Source: Streptomyces thermolilacinus SPC6 (GTDB taxonomy: Bacteria; Actinomycetota; Actinomycetes; Streptomycetales; Streptomycetaceae). Taken from it: a DNA stretch of 64,000 bases. Shown one piece after another: positions 1 through 7,853 of this stretch. Numbering within the stretch: position 1 is the stretch's first letter; the number at the start of each line of letters is the position of its first letter. The stretch covers positions 4,293,001 through 4,357,000 of the forward strand of contig NZ_ASHX02000001.1 in the NCBI RefSeq assembly GCF_000478605.2, given 5' to 3'. The notes beneath the pieces are model-generated. The model was not told the origin of the DNA and searched no databases. It saw nothing but the letters and a program-made list of their open reading frames with translations. A program made the position numbers and the translations under genes.

Positions 1-952
1 GCTGCGGGCGCTGGCGGAGCGGCTGTCGGCGCCGGTCGTGACGACGTTCGGCGGCAAGGGCGCCTTCCCCTGGGAGCATCCGCTGTCCCTCCAGTCGTGG
101 CTGGAGGACCGGCACACCACCGACTTCCTCCAGGACGCGGACGTCCTGCTGGTCGTCGGCTCGGGGCTCGGCGAACTGTCGTCGAACTACCACACGTTCC
201 GGCCGCGCGGTCGGGTCGTGCAGATCGAGGCGGACCTCGGGAAACTGGAGTCCAACCACCCGGCGCTCGGCATCCACGCGGACGCCCGCCTCGCCCTGTC
301 GGCGCTGCTGGAGACGGTGGAGGAGCGCCACGACCCGGCGGCGCCGGAGCGCGTACGGGAAGTGCTGGCAGCCGTCCTGGAGCGGATCGACGCGCAGGGG
401 CTCACCCTGGAGCGGCAGGTGCTCGCGTCCGTGCGCGGCGCGCTGCCCGACACGGCGCCGTCCTTCTGGGACATGACGATCCTGGCGTACTGGGCGTGGT
501 CGGCGTTCGACGCGCGGCGGCCCGGCACGATGCACTCGGCGCAGGGCGCGGGCGGCCTCGGCTACGCCTACCCGGCCGCGCTCGGCGCCGCCGCGGCCGA
601 CCCGGACAGCCCGGTGCTGGCCGTGTCGGGCGACGGCGGAGCCCTGTACTCGGTCGCCGAACTGGCGACGGCCCGCCAGCACGACCTGCCAGTGACCTGG
701 CTGATCGTGGACGACGGCGGCTACGGCATCCTGCGCGAGTACATGACGGACACGTACGGCGGGGCCACGGGCACGGAGCTGGCGCGGCCCGACTTCGTGG
801 CGCTGGCCGAGTCGTTCGGTGTCCCGGCGAAGCGGACCACGCCGGAGGAGCTGGAGGGCGACCTGCGGGACGCGCTCAGGGCGCCCGGTCCGTCGGTGGT
901 GGTGCTCCCGGCGGTCCTCCGCATGTTCGCGCCGACCCACACGGAGGACTGA
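1..952 (+). CDS. Thiamine-diphosphate-dependent enzyme (acetolactate synthase / benzoylformate decarboxylase-like), 5'-truncated
   Basis: This is the C-terminal part of a ThDP-dependent decarboxylase/ligase-type enzyme; the reading frame is already open at the left edge of the window, so the N-terminal pyrimidine-binding domain lies outside. The visible part holds the middle domain and then the ThDP-binding domain. The ThDP motif begins with SGDGGALYSVAELATA and ends with VDDGGYG, the usual GDG...ND pattern with Asp in place of Asn. An internal GTG at 38 could serve as a start but would cut a conserved domain, so I treat the gene as continuing upstream. Substrate cannot be read from this fragment. 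It converges with the endonuclease gene downstream (25 bp gap). Confidence 0.85.
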   Translation, partial: LRALAERLSAPVVTTFGGKGAFPWEHPLSLQSWLEDRHTTDFLQDADVLLVVGSGLGELSSNYHTFRPRGRVVQIEADLGKLESNHPALGIHADARLALSALLETVEERHDPAAPERVREVLAAVLERIDAQGLTLERQVLASVRGALPDTAPSFWDMTILAYWAWSAFDARRPGTMHSAQGAGGLGYAYPAALGAAAADPDSPVLAVSGDGGALYSVAELATARQHDLPVTWLIVDDGGYGILREYMTDTYGGATGTELARPDFVALAESFGVPAKRTTPEELEGDLRDALRAPGPSVVVLPAVLRMFAPTHTED

Positions 953-977
953 CGGGCTGCCAGGTGGGGCCGGGCCC

Positions 978-1823
978 CTACCAGATGGCCTCGACCCACT
1001 CCGGGTGGTCGATGAACGGGTTCCGGTTGTGCTGGTACTTGCCGTGGATCAGGTCGTTGCGCTTGCGCTCGAACGCGTCCGGCGGGTCCTGCTCGTTCCA
1101 CTGCTTCAGCACGGACAGGCGGCCGTGGAGCGGGGCCGTGCCGTTGGTGACGGAGTCGTTGGGCTCCAGGTCCGGCCAGCCGTCGGTGCCCTCGTAGCGG
1201 ACGGCCATGTACAGGATCATGCGGGCCACGTCGCCCTTGTCGGCGGCGCGGGGCTCGAAGCTGTTGGAGTCGGTGTAGCTGCCGGGGGCGCCGCTGACCG
1301 GGCTGCCGCCCATGTCGAAGTCCTTGTTGCCGCGGATGCTGTTGACCTGGACGTCGGCCGGGCGCAGGTGGTGGAGGTCGGTGCCGGGGCCGGTGGAGGT
1401 GCCGAAGTCGCCGTGGGACTTGGCCCACACGTGCTCGCGGTTCCAGTCGCCGAGGTCGCCGCCGCTCAGGGACTTGGAGCGGGAGGTGCCGCTGTAGAGG
1501 AGGCGGACGTTGGCGCTGTTGGCCGGGTCCTCGTCGGTCTCCTTCAGGGCCGTCCAGACCGCCGAGTACGAGATCTTCGTCTGGTCGCGGATGATCGAGT
1601 GCAGGGCGCTCTTGAGGCTGGTGCCGGTCTTGCCGATGGCGGGCGCGTAGTACGTGTCGTCGTACGCGGACACGGTGGTCGTGGCCGTGGTGGTGGCCGA
1701 GGCCGTCGCCTCGGGGGCCGGGGCCGCTGCGGCGCCCGGGACGGTGACACCCACGAGCACGGCGACGGTGGCCAGGACGGGAAGCCTCCAGCGGCGTGCG
1801 GAGGCGGCCGGGGTTGACGGCAT
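978..1823 (-). CDS. Secreted endonuclease I family nuclease
   Basis: A 281-residue extracellular nuclease of the endonuclease I (EndA/NucM) family, which cleaves DNA and RNA non-specifically. Residues 1 to about 34 are a signal peptide (basic start, Leu/Val core, Ala-rich cleavage region). The catalytic signature is NREHVWAKSHGDFG followed by DLHHLRPAD, matching the beta-beta-alpha metal His motif of this family. The C-terminal part carries RMILYMAVRYEG and KRNDLIHGKYQHNRNPFIDHP, also typical. Expected role is nutrient scavenging or degradation of external DNA. Transcribed alone; the ATG at 1823 is followed directly by the signal peptide, which fixes the start. Confidence 0.9.
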   Translation of the reverse strand: MPSTPAASARRWRLPVLATVAVLVGVTVPGAAAAPAPEATASATTTATTTVSAYDDTYYAPAIGKTGTSLKSALHSIIRDQTKISYSAVWTALKETDEDPANSANVRLLYSGTSRSKSLSGGDLGDWNREHVWAKSHGDFGTSTGPGTDLHHLRPADVQVNSIRGNKDFDMGGSPVSGAPGSYTDSNSFEPRAADKGDVARMILYMAVRYEGTDGWPDLEPNDSVTNGTAPLHGRLSVLKQWNEQDPPDAFERKRNDLIHGKYQHNRNPFIDHPEWVEAIW

Positions 1824-2120
1824 GGGGAGTCCTTTCCCGAGGTGGGGACACGGGGGAACGTTTCGGCGATCTACGCGAGTTGACCGCTGGGCAAGGGGAG
1901 AGTGCCATGCCTGTGGCTACACGCGTGTGAACGGGACGGGTCGGTCCTGTGTCATTGTCATGGACGTGTCGATCTGGCCGAAAGGGGCCCCTGTGAACTG
2001 ATGCCGTGTGAGCACGCGGGCCCGGCGTCCGCACCGGGGAAGTGCCCTGCGGCAGGTTCCCCTCCCGCCCGCCGGGAAAGGGCTTGATGCGCCCTCCGCC
2101 CGGCGCGGAGGATGACCCCC

Positions 2121-2749
2121 ATGCCGACCTTCGACGCCCCCGACGGGACCACGCTCGCCTACCACCTCGAAGGTGACGGAGCGCCACTGGTCTGCCTGCC
2201 CGGCGGGCCCATGCGCGCGTCCGCCCACCTCGGGGACCTCGGCGGCCTGTCGGCGCGGTGGCGGCTGGTCCTGCTGGACCTGCGCGGCACCGGGGCGTCG
2301 GAGGTGCCGGAGGACCCGGCGACGTACCGGTGCGACCGGCAGGTGGACGACGTGGAGGCGCTCCGCGCACACCTCGGCCTGGAGACGATCGGCCTCCTCG
2401 CCCACTCCGCCGCGGGCGACCTCGCCCTGCTGTACGCGGCCCGGTACCCGCGCCGGGTCCGCTCGCTGACCCTGGTGACCGCCCGGGCGCGCGCCCTGGG
2501 CGTCGAGTTCACGCCCGGGCGCCGACGAGAGGCGGCGGCGCTGCGGAAGGGCGAGCCGTGGTACGAGGAGGCGTACGGCTCGTACGAGGCGATCTGGTCC
2601 GGCACCGCGACCGACGCCGACTTCGACGCGGCGGCCCCGTTCTTCCACGGCCGCTGGGACGCCGCTTCGACGAGGCCGCCGAGGCGCTGCGCGGGCGCCG
2701 CGTCTCCGGGAAGGCGGTCCTGGCGGTGGCATCCGGCACGCCGCGCTGA
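2121..2749 (+). pseudogene. Alpha/beta hydrolase, frameshifted and truncated
   Basis: The first 180 codons read as a proline-iminopeptidase-like alpha/beta hydrolase: VCLPGGP (oxyanion loop), LLDLRGTGASE, then AHSAAGDLAL, where the nucleophile elbow has Ser in the order H-S-A-A-G. After FFHGRWD the frame breaks: the continuation DEAAEALRG is in the next frame (apparent loss of one base near 2662) and a TGA follows at 2747. The C-terminal third with the catalytic Asp and His is missing. If the first frame is followed instead, translation runs into the GC-rich repeat patch and ends at 3017 as meaningless Arg/Pro/Ala sequence. ATG 2121 is preferred over ATG 2112 because the GGAGG at 2106-2110 is too close to the latter. 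Confidence 0.75.
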
Positions 2750-2814
2750 CCACGCGCCCGGGCGCGCTCGGCGCCTGCTGCGCCGCCGTGGGGACCGTAG
2801 CCCGGGAGCCGGCG

Positions 2815-2945
2815 CCCGGGAGCCCCGGCGCCCAGCAGCCCCGGCGCCCCGTAGCCCCGCGCCCGGAGGCCCAGCAGCCCCGGCGCCCGCCAGTCCGGGG
2901 GCCCGCCACCCCGCCAGCCCCGGCGCCCGCCGGCCCGCGCCCGCC
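2815..2945. repeat. GC-rich degenerate direct repeats (AGCCCCGGCGCCC)
   Basis: The 13-bp word AGCCCCGGCGCCC occurs four times exactly, at 2821, 2837, 2876 and 2916, with degenerate copies between them. It contains the palindrome GGCGCC. The gap between the broken hydrolase and the ABC exporter (2750-3086) holds only this patch and the exporter's leader; no gene is seen there. Confidence 0.7.
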
Positions 2946-3086
2946 GGCCTGCCGTCACGCACCTCCGACCTAGGCCGAAAGGATGGTCTTGGTCCCGCCG
3001 CCGCCCCGCCGGGATGAAAATCGCACCCCCGCCTGTTGGTGCCTTGCGGTAGATCAGCGGAAACGGGCGAAACGGGAGGCCGGAAC

Positions 3087-6000
3087 GTGGTGTCGGCGGC
3101 GGGGGACAAACAGGAGCAGACGGCGGAACGCAGGTGGGCCAAGCGGCTCTGGGGGTACGCCTGGCGGCACCGGAAGGACGTCGTCCTCGCCCTCGGCTCG
3201 TCGCTGGGCGGCATGGCCGTCATGGCGCTCGTCCCGCTCATCACCAAGATCGTCATCGATGACGTGATCGGCGCGGGCACCGGCTCCCTCGGCATGTGGA
3301 TCGGCGTCCTCATCGCCGCCGCCCTCGCCGTGTACGCCCTCACCTACGTCCGCCGCTACTACGGCGGACGTCTCGCGCTCGACGTCCAGCACGACCTGCG
3401 CACCGAGATGTACGGGACGATCACCCGCCTCGACGGCAGGCGCCAGGACGAGCTGTCCACCGGCCAGGTCATCGGCCGCGCCACCAGCGACCTTCAACTG
3501 ATTCAAGGTCTCCTCTTCATGCTCCCGATGACGATCGGGAACTTCCTCCTCTTCTTCATCAGCCTCGGCATCATGGCCTGGCTGTCCCTCCCCCTCACCC
3601 TCGTCGTCCTCGCCGTCGCCCCCGCGCTCTGGTTCATCGCCAAGCGCAGCCGCGTCCGCCTCCACCCCGCCACCTGGTACGCCCAGGCCCAGGCCGGGCA
3701 CGTCGCCGGGGTCGTGGACGGCGCCGTCACCGGCGTCCGCGTCGTCAAGGGCTTCGGCCAGGAGGACCAGGAGACCGGCAAGCTCCGCACGGCCAGCCGC
3801 GAACTGTTCGCCGCCCGGCTGCGCACCATCCGCCTGAACTCCCGCTACACCCCCGCCCTCCAGGCCGTGCCCGCGCTCGGCCAGGTCGCCATGCTCGCGC
3901 TCGGCGGCTGGCTCGCCACGCGCGGCGAGATCACCCTCGGCACGTTCGTGGCGTTCTCCACGTACCTCGCCCAGCTCGTCGGCCCGGTCCGGATGCTCGC
4001 CATGGTCCTCACCGTCGGCCAGCAGGCCCGCGCCGGTGTCGAACGCGTCCTGGACCTCATCGACACCGAGCCGTCCCTGACCGACGGCACCGTGGAGCTG
4101 CCCGCCGACGCGCCCGCCGGTGTCGAGTTCGACGACGTGTCCTTCTCGTACGGCGAGGGCGACGGCACCCCGCCCGTGCTCGACGGGTTCTCCCTCACCA
4201 TCCGCCCCGGCGAGACCGTCGCCGTCGTCGGCGCGTCCGGCAGCGGCAAGTCCACCGTCTCGCTGCTCCTGCCCCGCTTCTACGACGTGACCGGCGGCGC
4301 CGTCCGCGTCGGCGGCCACGACGTGCGCGACCTGACCCTCTCGTCGCTGCGCGCCGCCATCGGCCTCGTACCGGAGGACAGCTTCCTCTTCTCCGACACG
4401 GTCCGCGCGAACATCGCCTACGGGCGGCCCGACGCCACCGACGAGGAGATCGAGGCCGCAGCCCGCGCAGCCCGCGCCGACCGGTTCATCGCCGACCTGC
4501 CCGACGGGTACGACACGACCGTCGGCGAACACGGCCTCACCCTCTCCGGCGGGCAGCGCCAGCGCATCGCCCTGGCCCGCGCCATCCTCACCGACCCCCG
4601 GCTGCTCCTCCTGGACGACGCCACGTCCGCCGTCGACGCGCGCGTGGAGCACGAGATCCACGAGGCGCTGCGCGCGGTCATGGCCGGGCGGACCACGCTC
4701 CTCATCGCCCACCGCCGCTCCACCCTCAACCTCGCCGACCGCATCGCGGTGCTCGACGGCGGCCGCCTCTCCGACATCGGCACCCACGAGGAGCTCCAGG
4801 AGCGGTCCGCCCTGTACCGGCGGCTGCTCACCGACCCCGACGAGCTGGGCGGCGTCTCGCCCGGCCACCTCCTCCAGGCCGCCCCCGACGAGGACGACGA
4901 CCGGACCGTACGGGAGGAGCTGGACGCCGAGTTCGACGCCGAGCGCGGCATCACGCCAGCCCTGTGGGACCGCGACGCCGCCGCGCCCGGACCGGCCAGG
5001 ACGCCCGGCGCGACGCCCGAGCTGCTCGCCCAGGTGGAGGCGCTGCCCCCGGCGACCGACGCGCCCGACGTGGACGAGGTGCAGGCGGTACGGCCCGAGG
5101 ATTCGTACGGGCTGCGCCGCCTGCTGCGCGGCTTCGGGCTGCCGCTGCTGTTCGCCCTGCTGCTCGTCGCCGTGGACGCGGGCATGGGCCTGCTGCTGCC
5201 CGTGCTGATCCGGCACGGCATCGACGAGGGCGTCACCCAGGCGGCGCTCGGAGCGGTGTGGGCCGCGTCCGCCCTGGCGCTGCTCACCGTCGTCGTGCAG
5301 TGGGCGGCGCAGGTCGGCGAGACCCGCATGACAGGGCGGACCGGCGAGCGGGTGCTGTACGCGCTCCGCCTGAAGATCTTCGCCCAGCTCCAGCGGCTCG
5401 GCCTCGACTATTACGAGCGCGAGCTGACCGGGCGGATCATGACCCGGATGACCACCGACGTGGACGCCCTGTCCACGTTCCTCCAGACGGGCCTGGTCAC
5501 CGCGTTCGTCTCCGTCGTGACGTTCTTCGGGATCATGGTGGCGCTCGTCGTGATCGACGTGCAGCTCGCCCTCGTCGTCTTCGCGACGCTGCCCGTGCTG
5601 ATCGTCGGGACGTTCTTCTTCCGGCGCGCCAGCGTCAAGGCGTACGAGCTGGCCCGCGAGCGGATCAGCGTCGTCAACGGCGACCTCCAGGAGACCGTGT
5701 CCGGGCTGCGGATCGTGCAGGCGTTCCGCCGCGAGCGGTCCGGCGCCGCCCGCTTCACCGGCCGCAGCCTGGAGTACCGCCAGGCGCGGGTGCGCGGCCA
5801 GTGGCTGATCTCGGTGTACTTCCCGTTCGTGCAGCTCCTGTCGTCGCTGGCCGCCGCCGCGGTGCTGGTCGTCGGCGCGGGCCGGATCGACGCGGGCACG
5901 CTCACGCCGGGCGCCCTCGTGGCGTACCTGCTCTACATCGACCTGTTCTTCGCGCCCGTGCAGCAGCTGTCGCAGGTCTTCGACGGCTACCAGCAGGCGT

Positions 6001-6830
6001 CCGTGTCGCTGCGCCGCATGCAGGAGCTGCTGCGCGAGCCGACCTCCACACCGCCCGCCGCCGACCCGCGCCCGGTGCCGTCCCTGAAGGGCGACATCGC
6101 CTTCGAGGACGTGACCTTCGCGTACGGCGACGACGAGGAGGCGCTCAGCGGCGTGGACCTGCGCATCCCGGCCGGGCAGACCGTCGCGTTCGTCGGCGAG
6201 ACCGGCGCGGGCAAGTCCACGCTGGTCAAGCTGGTCGCGCGGTTCTACGACCCGACGGCCGGGCGGGTCACCGTGGACGGCACCGACCTGCGGGAGCTGG
6301 ACCTCACCGCGTACCGGCACCGCCTCGGCGTCGTCCCGCAGGAGGCGTACCTGTTCCCCGGCACCGTCCGGGACGCCATCGCCTACGGGCGGCCCGACGC
6401 GACCGACGCCGACGTGGAGGCCGCGGCCCGCGCGGTCGGCGCCCACGACATGATCGCCACGCTGGAGGGCGGGTACCTCCACGAGGTCGCCGAGCGCGGG
6501 CGCAACCTGTCGGCGGGCCAGCGGCAGCTGATCGCCCTGGCCCGCGCCGAACTGGTGGACCCGGACGTCCTGCTGCTGGACGAGGCGACGGCGGCCCTGG
6601 ACCTGGCGACGGAGGCCCAGGTCAACGCCGCCACCCAGCGCCTGGCGGGCCGCCGCACCACCCTGGTCGTCGCCCACCGCCTCACCACGGCCGCCCGCGC
6701 CGACCGCGTGGTCGTCATGGACCACGGCCGCGCCGTCGAGGACGGCACCCACGAGGAACTCCTCGCCCGCGACGGCCGTTACGCGACCCTGTGGCGCACC
6801 TTCGTGGGAGAGCCGGAACACGTGGGCTGA
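3087..6830 (+). CDS. Single-chain ABC multidrug exporter (TMD-NBD-TMD-NBD)
   Basis: A 1247-residue fused ABC exporter in the inner membrane, with two transmembrane domains and two nucleotide-binding domains in one chain. NBD1: Walker A GASGSGKST near residue 382, signature LSGGQRQRIALARA, Walker B LLLLDDATS near 506. NBD2: Walker A GETGAGKST near 1037, signature LSAGQRQLIALARA, Walker B VLLLDEATAALD near 1160. NBD1 has Asp where NBD2 has the catalytic Glu, so one ATP site is degenerate, as in heterodimeric exporters. An acidic linker follows NBD1 (about residues 590-680). GTG 3087 is chosen because GGGAGG (3074-3079) lies 7 nt upstream; another GTG follows at 3090. Substrate unknown; most relatives export drugs or lipids. 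Confidence 0.92.
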   Translation: MVSAAGDKQEQTAERRWAKRLWGYAWRHRKDVVLALGSSLGGMAVMALVPLITKIVIDDVIGAGTGSLGMWIGVLIAAALAVYALTYVRRYYGGRLALDVQHDLRTEMYGTITRLDGRRQDELSTGQVIGRATSDLQLIQGLLFMLPMTIGNFLLFFISLGIMAWLSLPLTLVVLAVAPALWFIAKRSRVRLHPATWYAQAQAGHVAGVVDGAVTGVRVVKGFGQEDQETGKLRTASRELFAARLRTIRLNSRYTPALQAVPALGQVAMLALGGWLATRGEITLGTFVAFSTYLAQLVGPVRMLAMVLTVGQQARAGVERVLDLIDTEPSLTDGTVELPADAPAGVEFDDVSFSYGEGDGTPPVLDGFSLTIRPGETVAVVGASGSGKSTVSLLLPRFYDVTGGAVRVGGHDVRDLTLSSLRAAIGLVPEDSFLFSDTVRANIAYGRPDATDEEIEAAARAARADRFIADLPDGYDTTVGEHGLTLSGGQRQRIALARAILTDPRLLLLDDATSAVDARVEHEIHEALRAVMAGRTTLLIAHRRSTLNLADRIAVLDGGRLSDIGTHEELQERSALYRRLLTDPDELGGVSPGHLLQAAPDEDDDRTVREELDAEFDAERGITPALWDRDAAAPGPARTPGATPELLAQVEALPPATDAPDVDEVQAVRPEDSYGLRRLLRGFGLPLLFALLLVAVDAGMGLLLPVLIRHGIDEGVTQAALGAVWAASALALLTVVVQWAAQVGETRMTGRTGERVLYALRLKIFAQLQRLGLDYYERELTGRIMTRMTTDVDALSTFLQTGLVTAFVSVVTFFGIMVALVVIDVQLALVVFATLPVLIVGTFFFRRASVKAYELARERISVVNGDLQETVSGLRIVQAFRRERSGAARFTGRSLEYRQARVRGQWLISVYFPFVQLLSSLAAAAVLVVGAGRIDAGTLTPGALVAYLLYIDLFFAPVQQLSQVFDGYQQASVSLRRMQELLREPTSTPPAADPRPVPSLKGDIAFEDVTFAYGDDEEALSGVDLRIPAGQTVAFVGETGAGKSTLVKLVARFYDPTAGRVTVDGTDLRELDLTAYRHRLGVVPQEAYLFPGTVRDAIAYGRPDATDADVEAAARAVGAHDMIATLEGGYLHEVAERGRNLSAGQRQLIALARAELVDPDVLLLDEATAALDLATEAQVNAATQRLAGRRTTLVVAHRLTTAARADRVVVMDHGRAVEDGTHEELLARDGRYATLWRTFVGEPEHVG

Positions 6831-6921
6831 CCCGGGGGCCCCGGGTCCCGGCGACCTCTGCTCCGGAAAAGCAGCGCTCACCTGACCCGGGGCCGGTCCG
6901 GTGACCTCCGCCACGCGAAGT

Positions 6922-6962
6922 CAGCGCTCGACGGCCCCGGCCCCCGGGGCCGTCGAGCGCTG
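6922..6962. terminator. 19-bp perfect hairpin after the ABC exporter
   Basis: Left arm 6922-6940, right arm 6944-6962, 3-nt loop CCC, no mismatch. It lies 91 bp after the exporter stop codon and has no strong T-run. Actinomycete terminators often look like this. Confidence 0.75.
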
Positions 6963-7853
6963 CTTGCAAGGCCTCGGATCTCCGCGTCACACCATCGGCC
7001 TGGGACCGGCAGAGGCAGACGTCCGCCTCAGCGGAGGGGATGCCGACGAGCACGCCCACGGTCTGTGTCCCCCACCCGCCACATCCGTCGGCACACCCCT
7101 TGCGGACGATCCGTGACATCCGCGAATCCTTGCCGGAGGACCAGCGCGGGACTTCGACGCGGAACTCGCCGACACGGACATCGAGGCTCTGCCCGAGATG
7201 CTGAATCGCCGGGTGGCCCTAAGCAATGACGGCTTCGAGGAGTTCCTGTTGTCCCGGCCCTTCGACGGCGGCGGGGAGTTCGGAGCCCGTTCCCACGACG
7301 AGCAGCCGGGTGACGCCGAGTGAACGAAGGAGCGGGGACCAAGGCAGGCCCGCGCGTCCTGGTGTGGTGTCCAAGTACCTTGCCCGTACGGCGCCATGGT
7401 GATCCAGCCGTGGGAGCAGCAGGTGGGACAGTGACGGTGTGGTCCGATGCTGCCGGGCCGGGCCGGGCGGGCTTCGGTGGCATCTGCTTGGTGAGTTCGC
7501 ACGGGCCATGGCCAGCGAAGGCGCACCCCAGCTCGCGGAGCCATGAAGGGCCGTACGGGGCTGCTGTCACCCAGTGCCGTTGACGTCTGTTTGCGCCGCG
7601 GACTGGGCATCCGCACCGGCTGCCGGAGCTCGGCGACAGGTTTCGGACCCAGCCCTCCCACGGTGGCGCCACACCCTGGCCGTCGTATCCGCCTCGTCCA
7701 CGGCCCGAACTGGATACGATTCGCTCGACCGGAGAATGCGAACTCACCTGCAAACAGGGCCTGTCGGGCTGAATGACCGCTCGAACCCGTCCTGGGGGCC
7801 GTTTACGCTCCGGCACAGTACCGCGCTCACGCATCTCAAGAAGGGGACGGGTC
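6963..7853. other. Mostly non-coding stretch with a gene remnant at 7117-7323
   Basis: Nearly 0.9 kb between the exporter terminator and the SIR2-STAND gene. Open frames on both strands look like chance translations of GC-rich DNA. The only protein-like piece is a short frame at 7117-7323 (listed separately). I see no transposase, integrase or clear direct repeats. Confidence 0.5.
7117..7323 (+). pseudogene. Remnant of a small protein gene, unidentified
   Basis: An open frame without a good start codon encodes RDFDAELADTDIEALPEMLN then a short acidic tail to TGA at 7321. The amphipathic, acidic, helix-like sequence with Leu-Pro turns and G/C-ending codons looks like a real protein C-terminus, unlike the neighbouring frames. 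A TGA at 7114 closes the frame upstream. It might be the end of a short actinobacterial helical protein, but I do not recognise the family. Its position at the edge of the SIR2/macro island fits a truncated neighbour. Confidence 0.35.

Noticed and set aside
3054..6914. Long open frame antisense to the ABC exporter, over 1200 codons
   Set aside because: It mirrors the exporter's codon bias in the opposite strand, as GC-rich genes do; its translation is low-complexity and has no domain.
7117..7323. Calling the remnant an antitoxin
   Set aside because: No start codon, no partner toxin and no family recognised; only its protein-like composition is visible.
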